Source of the DNA: Paradesertivirga sp036399495
Lineage (GTDB): Bacteria > Bacteroidota > Bacteroidia > Sphingobacteriales > Sphingobacteriaceae
DNA length: 9,218 nucleotides
NCBI GenBank assembly: GCA_036399495.1
Contig: DASWMZ010000060.1
Coordinates: forward strand, 1-9,218
Direction of reading: 5' to 3'
Within the stretch, counting starts at the first letter, position 1. The number at the start of each line of letters is the position of its first letter. Shown one piece after another: positions 1 to 4,629 of this stretch. Below the pieces are notes generated by a model that made no database searches, was not told the origin of the DNA, and saw nothing but the letters and a program-made list of their open reading frames with translations. A program made the position numbers and the translations under genes.

Positions 1-34
1 TCCTCACTCAGCCGCTTCGCTGTATTTTCAACAA

Positions 35-110
35 GTGAGCTCCGTTCCTCCGCTCACCCGTTGCTCCACCTCAAAAGTCAACTTCCTTAATACCCATCAG
101 ACCTTCTGAT
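35..110. repeat. Two small hairpins left of the long palindrome
   Basis: GTGAGC at 35-40 is the reverse complement of GCTCAC at 52-57 (11-nt loop), and ATCAG at 96-100 is the reverse complement of CTGAT at 106-110 (5-nt loop). They continue the inverted-repeat character of the first 339 bases. Neither is followed by a T-run, so they do not look like intrinsic terminators. Individually such short stems can arise by chance. Confidence 0.35.
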
Positions 111-128
111 AACTCCCTGCAATTCTCT

Positions 129-300
129 CTGGGCTTTTTGGTTAGCAAATTTCTGAACAATCCGCTCATCGTCAAGACCAAGCCTCCGGTTTGCTGAAAA
201 AAAATCTTCCCTGCTCGCTGCGCTCCCGAGGTATTTTTTTTCGAAAAGTCTTGCCTTCTAAGCGGATTGCATTCAGGTGAGGGGCTTAACAAAAAGCCAG
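129..300. repeat. Long nested imperfect palindrome (172 nt) in gene-free DNA
   Basis: The first 339 bases hold no convincing gene but are rich in inverted repeats. The main structure is one long imperfect hairpin. Its nested stems are 129-146 with 284-300 (about 15 pairs with bulges), 153-166 with 261-276 (14 pairs and a 2-nt bulge), 173-178 with 248-253 (6 pairs), and 196-205 with 233-242 (10 pairs, A-run against T-run), with CTCG/CGAG (214-217/227-230) near the tip. A minus-strand open frame at 71-292 runs through it, but its translation resembles no family I know and its sequence is constrained by the palindrome, so I do not call it a gene. The structure could be a folded RNA, a recombination or transfer site, or an immobile palindromic repeat; the sequence does not decide. 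Palindromy is seen directly; any function is inference. Confidence 0.6.
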
Positions 301-339
301 GGAGGCTTCAGCCGACTGGGCTTGTAAAATAATAGAGCC

Positions 340-804
340 ATGAATTCAAATGAACAACCACTAGCATTAGTAGCAGAAATTCAATTAAACTATCATCCAA
401 AGGTTAAGCCATCACAGCGTCCTACAGTAACCACATCACGGGAAGTATATCAACTGTTTTTTAACAGTTGGGATTCAGACCGAATGGAACTACAAGAACA
501 ATTTAAAATCATGCTTTTGAATCGAAGCAGTAAGGTTTTAGGCATTGTAGAGGTTTCTTCCGGAGGAATCGGGGGAACATTAGCAGACCCGAAACTAATC
601 TTTGTTGCTGCTTTAAAAGCGGGTGCAAGTTCTATAATCTTAGCACATAACCATCCTAGCGGTCAACTAACCCCATCACAAGCGGACCGGAATCTAACAA
701 AGAAACTAACGGACGGCGGGAAACTGCTTGATATATCCGTATTCGACCACCTGATTTTGACAGCAGAAAGCTATTTCTCTTTCGCTGATGAAGGAATCAT
801 TTAA
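340..804 (+). CDS. RadC-like JAB/JAMM domain protein
   Basis: This 154-residue protein belongs to the RadC/JAB (MPN+) family, whose fold carries a zinc-binding JAMM motif. The motif is complete: Glu53 in the QEQF stretch, then His103-Asn-His105-Pro-Ser-Gly followed by Pro-Ser and Asp116. It is only the C-terminal RadC domain; the N-terminal helix-hairpin-helix part of full-length RadC (about 220 residues) is absent, which is usual for the short copies on plasmids and integrated elements. The zinc site suggests a metalloprotease-like or nucleic-acid-related hydrolase activity, but the function of these proteins is not settled and early DNA-repair claims for RadC are doubtful. It is the first of three co-directional genes and is followed after 50 nt by a hypothetical gene. 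The ATG at 340 is the first in frame and has no clear Shine-Dalgarno sequence, as is common in Bacteroidota. Family assignment is secure; role is unknown. Confidence 0.93.
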   Translation: MNSNEQPLALVAEIQLNYHPKVKPSQRPTVTTSREVYQLFFNSWDSDRMELQEQFKIMLLNRSSKVLGIVEVSSGGIGGTLADPKLIFVAALKAGASSIILAHNHPSGQLTPSQADRNLTKKLTDGGKLLDISVFDHLILTAESYFSFADEGII

Positions 805-854
805 ACCAAGCAATTAATTAATCAAATAATCAATAACAACTAAAAACAAAAATC

Positions 855-1358
855 ATGGAAACAAAAGAAAAAGCAAACGGACAAGTGAAAACAAACGGAC
901 AAATTAATGCAGAAGTGCAGGAGCAAAGAAAACCTCAAACACCCGCATTTGCGAACAACAACCCTGTTAATAAGGAATCTGTCAAAGACAAACAGGAACC
1001 CGAAAAACCAGAGGCTGAAAAAGCGGAGGACAAACCCCAAATTAAGTTTGAAAAAGTAGGTCTGAACCTTGAAAGTACCTTAAAACTGGTTGAAGAACTG
1101 TTTCGTCGAAAAACTCAACGTGATAGACTGTTAGAAACTATTACAAATCTTGAAGCCTTCGAAGTAGACCAAAAGACAGACCCAGACCAATTAGACGCGA
1201 ATCATTTTCAGGGTTGTGTACTCACCATTGAAGATGATGCACGCAGGAAGTTTACCACTAAAAACCCTGTAATTATTTTTGAAGTAGCACAGTATGTAAA
1301 CTCGATGTGCGTAAAGAGGTTAGCAGAAATTGAAGCAGAAATAACAATCCCTGCATAA
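855..1358 (+). CDS. Conserved-looking hypothetical protein with disordered charged N-terminus
   Basis: I cannot name this 167-residue protein. Residues 1-62 are low complexity and very hydrophilic (Lys, Glu, Gln, Asn, Pro), with a repeated NGQ, and are probably disordered. Residues about 70-105 look helical or coiled-coil, with LVEELFRRKTQRDRLLETI leading into LEAFEV. The rest (about 117-165) is a compact mixed segment containing GCVLTIEDDARRKF and a final amphipathic helix with AEIEAEI. No signal peptide or membrane segment is visible, so it is likely cytoplasmic. It lies 50 nt after the RadC-like gene and 72 nt before the DUF932 gene. From memory, similar small proteins accompany DUF932 and JAB-domain genes in Bacteroidota accessory regions, but I could not check this. 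The start is the ATG at 855 after an A-rich stretch (ACAAAAATC). The minus-strand frame across its 5' end is a shadow. Confidence 0.8.
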   Translation: METKEKANGQVKTNGQINAEVQEQRKPQTPAFANNNPVNKESVKDKQEPEKPEAEKAEDKPQIKFEKVGLNLESTLKLVEELFRRKTQRDRLLETITNLEAFEVDQKTDPDQLDANHFQGCVLTIEDDARRKFTTKNPVIIFEVAQYVNSMCVKRLAEIEAEITIPA

Positions 1359-1363
1359 AATTG

Positions 1364-1392
1364 AAATGCCCCTGCATACAGCAGGGGCATTT
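1364..1392 (+). terminator. Perfect 12-bp hairpin, probable intrinsic terminator
   Basis: AAATGCCCCTGC (1364-1375) pairs perfectly with GCAGGGGCATTT (1381-1392) around a 5-nt loop (ATACA). The stem is GC-rich in the middle, has A/T ends and starts 5 nt after the stop codon of the 167-residue gene. The A-rich left flank and T-rich right end allow it to act in either direction, though the T-tract on the + side is short (ATTTATAAATA). It implies that the downstream DUF932 gene relies on read-through or on its own promoter; I saw no TAnnTTTG element in the 38 nt between the hairpin and that gene. Confidence 0.8.
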
Positions 1393-1430
1393 ATAAATAA
1401 GCCCGAGTACTCAAATCAAAAAAGATAATC

Positions 1431-2492
1431 ATGGCTCATAACATTAATTATAATAGACAAACACAGAAGCACAGCTTCATGAGTGTTAAAGAAAAGGCTT
1501 GGCACAACTTAGGGCAAATCATTGAAGATTACCCGACAAGTGCGGAAGCAATCATAAATGCAGGTTTGAACTATACCGTAGAAAAGCGACCGCTTTTTAC
1601 TTACGACAGCGAAAACTCGAAAGGGGAATCAGATTTAATAATCCCTGAAATCGAAGTGCCGAAATATTATGCAACTGTAAGAACCGACACAGACGAAGTT
1701 TTAGGCGTAGTTGGAAAAGATTATAATGTCATTCAGAATATAGAAGCTTTTTCCTTTTTTGATGCTATTGTTGGAGGTAAGGATGGAATACTTTATGAAA
1801 CAGCCGGTGCATTGGGAAAAGGAGAACGCATCTTTATTACCGCAAAGCTTCCCGGTTACATTCGTGTGGGAAGAAACGACCTGATAGAACAGTATATATT
1901 CCTCACTACTTCACATGATGGATTGGGAAGTATAACGGCAGCGTTCTCACCCGTCAGAATAGTTTGCGCCAATACTTTAAACGCTGCAATGAAGAATTGC
2001 AGTAATTCAGTTAAGATACGGCACACCACCAACGCGCAAGAACGATTAAAGCAGGCTCATAACTTAATGGGCTTGACCAACCATTTAGCTACAGAACTGG
2101 AAGAGATTTTTAATCATTGGGCAAGAGTTAGAATTATGGATTGCGCTGTTAAAAAATTAGTTCAAATGGCAATGAAGCCAAGTCAGGAAGTTTTGCAGAT
2201 AATTAGGAACGACAAGGAACGGCAGTTTTCAACCACTTTTAACAATATAATTGATAATGTGATGGAATATGCCCTTTCAAGTCCAACTCAGCAAGAACTT
2301 ACCACTAAAGGAACTTTGTTTGGCGCTTATAATGCAGTAACTGGTTATTTTCAGAATGTGCGCAACTACAAAGACGAGGAAATTAAGTTTAAATCTATAA
2401 ATATGAATGGCTTAGCTTGGCAAAGTGCTCAAGCGGCATTTGACTTATGCACCAGCTTTGCACGGAGAGGGAATTCAATGTTTAGGGGATAA
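1431..2492 (+). CDS. DUF932 domain protein (phage/plasmid-related)
   Basis: This 353-residue protein matches the DUF932 family, also modelled as a phage/plasmid-related protein, and its length is normal for the family. Recognisable conserved stretches are the N-terminal AWHNLGQ (residues 23-29), GVVGKDYNVIQN (92-103), GALGKGERIFITAKLP (126-141), the TTSHDGLGS loop (159-167), PVRIVCANTLNAA (174-186) and RHTTNAQERL (197-206). Its biochemical role is not established. It is found widely on plasmids, phages and integrated elements, sometimes with JAB-domain proteins, which fits the RadC-like gene two positions upstream. No membrane segment or signal peptide is present. The ATG at 1431 follows AAAAGATAATC without a Shine-Dalgarno sequence, and the first residues fit the family start. 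The last codons overlap a small hairpin (2484-2499). Confidence 0.93.
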   Translation: MAHNINYNRQTQKHSFMSVKEKAWHNLGQIIEDYPTSAEAIINAGLNYTVEKRPLFTYDSENSKGESDLIIPEIEVPKYYATVRTDTDEVLGVVGKDYNVIQNIEAFSFFDAIVGGKDGILYETAGALGKGERIFITAKLPGYIRVGRNDLIEQYIFLTTSHDGLGSITAAFSPVRIVCANTLNAAMKNCSNSVKIRHTTNAQERLKQAHNLMGLTNHLATELEEIFNHWARVRIMDCAVKKLVQMAMKPSQEVLQIIRNDKERQFSTTFNNIIDNVMEYALSSPTQQELTTKGTLFGAYNAVTGYFQNVRNYKDEEIKFKSINMNGLAWQSAQAAFDLCTSFARRGNSMFRG

Positions 2493-2499
2493 TTCCCCT
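2484..2499 (+). terminator. Small hairpin at the end of the DUF932 gene, possible weak terminator
   Basis: AGGGGA (2484-2489) pairs with TCCCCT (2494-2499) around TAAT, which contains the last base pairs of the stop codon region. It is followed by TATAATATATTG rather than a clean T-run. It may help end transcription of the DUF932 gene, but the stem is short. Confidence 0.4.
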
Positions 2500-2752
2500 T
2501 ATAATATATTGTTAAATTAACTATTTTACTATTAGTTAAATAGTGTTTTGCCGGGCGCTTTAAGTGCTTTAAATTTTTTTATAAGTGCTACCAATGCTCT
2601 TATAAGTATTTAAAAAAAGTTAGGGAATCTCGTAATTTCCTATACCAATATAGTTTTTCGAAGACTCTATAGAGAACATCTCAAAAGAAATTTGTAAACT
2701 CTAAGTTCCCTCATCAATCTTCAATATTAACTTCGGTATAACCCAAATAAAT
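2500..2752. other. AT-rich gene-free stretch with small inverted repeats
   Basis: No open frame here resembles a gene. TTAACTA (2517-2523) is complementary to TAGTTAA (2533-2539), and TTATAAG (2579-2585) to CTTATAA (2599-2605). The second stem is flanked by a T-run (2574-2580) on its left and an A-run (2612-2618) on its right, extending it imperfectly. Variants of TTAAGTGCTTTA/ATAAGTGCTA recur between 2560 and 2610. The only strong GC patch is CCGGGCGC at about 2551-2558. I see no tRNA or recognisable RNA gene. It may be a degenerate boundary between the accessory genes on the left and the structured leader on the right. Confidence 0.45.
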
Positions 2753-2760
2753 TAAATTTG
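2753..2760 (+). promoter_or_regulatory. Perfect Bacteroidota -7 element (TAAATTTG)
   Basis: TAAATTTG fits the Bacteroidota housekeeping -7 consensus TAnnTTTG exactly. No clean TTG lies at the expected -33 distance; the nearest is TTCGG at 2732-2736, so the promoter is incomplete by that test. Transcription would start near 2765-2768, directly ahead of a perfect hairpin (2772-2788). A start there would give a roughly 285-nt leader before the 96-residue gene at 3052, or a free-standing small RNA. Confidence 0.45.
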
Positions 2761-2771
2761 TACTTTTATAT

Positions 2772-2961
2772 TGAATGCAGGGCATTCACTAAAAATATTG
2801 TATTAGCGTTTAGCTAAGTTCTTGTTACGAAAACTGGTAACTTTCAAAACAATCCAGGAACGAAGTGCAGAACGCTCACGCCATAGCGTGGGCTTTGCCT
2901 TTGTTTGGGTTGTGGGTATACCAGTACCTCGTAGCGAACTAGGTGAATGTCCCACGCTAAT
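2772..2961 (+). ncRNA. Candidate structured RNA or cis-regulatory leader, unrecognised class
   Basis: This stretch has no gene but much self-complementarity. TGAATGC (2772-2778) pairs with GCATTCA (2782-2788) as a 5' hairpin. ATTAGCGT (2802-2809) pairs with ACGCTAAT (2954-2961), closing a domain of 160 nt. Inside are GTTAC/GTAAC (2824-2828/2837-2841), CACGC/GCGTG (2877-2881/2886-2890) and ACCT/AGGT (2926-2929/2941-2944). An alternative pairing, TAGCGTGGG (2884-2892) with CCCACGCTA (2951-2959), competes with both the closing stem and the local hairpin, so two exclusive folds are possible. It begins just after a perfect -7 element. I do not recognise any named riboswitch or RNA class. It could be a leader of the 96-residue gene, a separate small RNA, or a dispersed intergenic repeat. 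The pairings are seen; RNA status is inference. Confidence 0.4.
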
Positions 2962-3006
2962 CTTTTAATCATCCGCAAAAGGGGGCTTAGCGGTTCATTT
3001 ACTATT

Positions 3007-3055
3007 GAAATCCTATGATTTCTTGGCTGTCGTACAGCCTGTCATACTACTATGA
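3007..3055 (+). promoter_or_regulatory. Three consecutive hairpins, the last enclosing the start codon
   Basis: GAAATC (3007-3012) pairs with GATTTC (3017-3022) around CTAT; GGCTGT (3025-3030) pairs with ACAGCC (3034-3039) around CGT; TCATA (3042-3046) pairs with TATGA (3051-3055) around CTAC. All three stems are perfect and are separated by only 2 nt each. The third contains the ATG at 3052-3054, so the start codon of the 96-residue gene would be masked in the folded message. This suggests translational control, or alternatively a protein-binding operator for the second stem. The stems are read directly; the regulatory role is inference. Confidence 0.4.
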
Positions 3056-3342
3056 AATTATACATTATTGGATTTATTGATCTAAGATCACCAAGGGTTT
3101 TGATTAACCCCGGCTATTGCAGAAGTATTCCTGAGGTGTTGGAATACTTGGAAACGCCCGAATTAGCTCAGGTTATTTCAGAAGAAAGTCTTTCTGAAAA
3201 ATTATCCCAGCATGAACTGATACAAATTAGAATTGTAGGGTTCAAGGAGGCGGTATTAATTGGCAATGATCATAATATTGATCAAAGCACTGATAGATTT
3301 GTCTGTACGGGCAACAAACGATTCTATCCAGTCAAGTTTTGA
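3052..3342 (+). CDS. Hypothetical protein, 96 residues
   Basis: I do not recognise this protein. It begins MKLYIIGFIDLRSPRVLI, which reads like a buried beta-strand followed by a turn, not a signal peptide, since it lacks a positively charged start followed by a long hydrophobic core. The middle (about 27-55) is helical and acidic, and a second strand-rich part (IQIRIVGFKEAVLIGN, about 57-72) is followed by a polar tail ending in RFYPVKF. A small soluble alpha/beta domain is likely. It is preceded by the long structured leader and the three hairpins that mask its ATG, and is followed after 108 nt by a single-domain response regulator in the same direction, so the two may be related in regulation. 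Sensible amino-acid composition and the first in-frame ATG support a real gene, but no family match backs it. Confidence 0.6.
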   Translation: MKLYIIGFIDLRSPRVLINPGYCRSIPEVLEYLETPELAQVISEESLSEKLSQHELIQIRIVGFKEAVLIGNDHNIDQSTDRFVCTGNKRFYPVKF

Positions 3343-3450
3343 AACAATACACTAATGCTTGATTCCTCAGTACAAACCGAAATAATTAGTGAGTAAATAC
3401 GGGATTTTATATTGGAAAAATCTATCCCAGAAATGGCTTGTTAACTTTGA

Positions 3451-3771
3451 ATGCCTCAACGGATTTTAGTAATAGAAGATGATCCTGAAATAGTGAATTT
3501 TATAGACTACCTTCTAACTGAGGAAGGGTATAATGTTTTTACCTCAGATTTTGGCAATGACCTTTTGTCCGAAATCGAGAACTTTGCTCCTGATCTTGTA
3601 ATAATGGATGCAAATCACCAAGTTGATTATCGAACTCTTTGTAAAAAAATTATTAAAAAGCATGATGTCAAGGTCGTTTTGCTTTCAACTGAACTTCGTT
3701 TTGCAAGTGAAATAGTTTCTGAAACATGCGCAACAAAACCATTCGATATTGACCAATTTTTGAATGTATAG
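3451..3771 (+). CDS. Stand-alone response regulator receiver domain, shortened
   Basis: This 106-residue protein is a CheY-like receiver domain with no output domain. The phosphorylation set is present: acidic pair Asp10-Asp11 (IEDDPE), phospho-acceptor Asp53 (LVIMDAN), the hydroxyl residue at Ser79/Thr80 (VVLLST), and Lys96-Pro97-Phe98 (TKPFDI). It is shorter than the usual 120 or so residues: only about 16 residues separate Thr80 from Lys96, where CheY has about 22, so helix 4 and strand 5 are trimmed and the usual Gly-Ala stretch before the KP motif is missing; the last helix also ends early. It may still be phosphorylated as a shuttle or sink, or may bind a partner without phosphorylation. 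No histidine kinase is encoded in the window. It is 108 nt after the 96-residue gene. TAACTTTG lies directly before the ATG, too close to be its own promoter. Confidence 0.85.
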   Translation: MPQRILVIEDDPEIVNFIDYLLTEEGYNVFTSDFGNDLLSEIENFAPDLVIMDANHQVDYRTLCKKIIKKHDVKVVLLSTELRFASEIVSETCATKPFDIDQFLNV

Positions 3772-3820
3772 AAGGCGATAGCTAAGTTTGACGATAGATT
3801 TTAATTTTTCTCACTAATTT

Positions 3821-4521
3821 AACGTGAGTTCGATATAACTACAATTGCAAGAATAACTGTTTAGTGTCGACGAACTGCATTTTGAGAGAAGGTTTTTTGT
3901 CATTAAAGTTGTAGGCAATCAAAGCAGCAAAGAGATTATTAAAGGAATTTTTAGGGCTTCTGTGCCTGGAATGTTCCACCTGGCAGATATTTTTAAGCTG
4001 GTCGATAATCGTTTCAGCTATTGCTCTTTTGCGGAGCATAATGGCATCCATAATTGGAGTGAGGGAAGTTGATTTCATGTTTCTTTTCAGCCCTTTCCAA
4101 AAAGGTCAGTAAAGAGTTCTTTAGAGATGTAGCCCTTATCTCCAAATAGCTTGCCCCAAAGCTTGCCGATACTGACCGTGTTGGGGAAGAGGTTTTTAAG
4201 ATGCTTGCATACATAACCCAGATAAAAATCCTTAAAGGTGCGAAAGCCTGAATGGTGAAAGGCTATCTGAATGGTCATCACTTCTGACATCGCTAGTTGG
4301 GATGGCTTGTTCCTTAATTTGGGTTTTCCGATAAGCTTTTTGTTAAGAAATGGGTCAAAATGTTTGCAAAAGTCATCTACGGAAACAAAAATTTCGGTAA
4401 TTTTATCTACTGAAAGCATAGTGGATTTTTTAGTTAAATATTTAAATATCAAGCACTTAAATATACTAAATTATCCACTTTCTTCTGTGAAAATCTTTAC
4501 TTTTTATATCGAACTCACGTT
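3821..4521 (-). mobile_element. IS982-family insertion sequence, internally deleted (701 bp)
   Basis: The ends are perfect 18-bp inverted repeats: AACGTGAGTTCGATATAA (3821-3838) and its reverse complement at 4504-4521. The outermost A/T pair may belong to the target rather than the element. Between them lies a broken IS982-type transposase gene on the minus strand, ending at the left repeat. Intact IS982 elements are about 1 kb, so some 300 bp are missing. I find no convincing target-site duplication: ACTAATTT on the left against GCTTTAAG on the right. With both ends intact, the copy could still be moved by a transposase acting from elsewhere. It sits between the receiver gene and the 3' end of the rhamnose operon and appears to interrupt neither. 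Confidence 0.88.
3839..4419 (-). pseudogene. IS982-family transposase, broken by deletion and frameshift
   Basis: The N-terminal part starts at the ATG at 4417-4419 (MLSVDKITEIF) and carries typical IS982 stretches: DDFCKHFDPFL, LAMSEVMTIQIAFHHSGFRTFKDFY and VCKHLKNLFPNTVS. At about 4170 it jumps directly to KLFGDKGYIS, the segment holding the third acidic residue of the DDE triad, so the region with the first two catalytic aspartates is gone (about 100 residues). The frame then stops at 4087-4089. The family C-terminus continues in another frame from about 4096 down to 3839: GLKRNMK, LRKRAIAETIIDQLKNICQVEHSRHRSP and LFAALIAYNFNDKKPSL. The shift near 4090-4100 also seems to have lost a few residues. 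The product cannot be an active transposase. Frames on the opposite strand across this gene are shadows. Confidence 0.88.
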
Positions 4522-4629
4522 GCTTTAAGCATCCGCTAGTTAGTTTCTTCTAAAATAAGAAGAGTTTTGGCTGTAGGTGTCCTATGGTATCTTGTAATTA
4601 AATATTTGTAAACAAAACCAGTTAGTTAA
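4522..4629. other. Intergenic stretch between the IS and the rhamnose operon end
   Basis: This 108-nt stretch lies downstream of the kinase gene. CTTCT (4547-4551) is complementary to AGAAG (4558-4562), a weak hairpin without a T-run on the minus strand, so it is not a convincing terminator for the operon. AGTTAACT next to the stop codon is a perfect 8-bp palindrome. Nothing else is recognisable. Confidence 0.35.

Noticed and set aside
71..292. Minus-strand open frame of 73 codons in the left palindrome
   Set aside because: The translation matches nothing I know, has an odd composition, and the sequence is dictated by the nested inverted repeats; treated as non-coding.
2493..3051. Possible CRISPR array, tRNA or attachment site in the large gene-free region
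   Set aside because: The repeats are not regularly spaced, no tRNA cloverleaf or CCA end is visible, and no integrase or matching direct repeat supports an attachment site.
3442..3449. TAACTTTG, a second match to TAnnTTTG
   Set aside because: It ends one base before the ATG of the receiver gene, so a transcript from it would lack the start codon, and no TTG lies at the -33 distance.
4271..4528. Plus-strand open frame across the transposase
   Set aside because: It is antisense to clear IS982 coding sequence and resembles no protein family.
3811..4529. Target-site duplication around the IS982 derivative
   Set aside because: ACTAATTT on the left and GCTTTAAG on the right share no adjacent direct repeat; any duplication has decayed or the ends were rearranged.
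4547..4562. Hairpin as terminator of the rhamnose operon
   Set aside because: Only a 5-bp A/T-rich stem with no T-run in the minus-strand sense.
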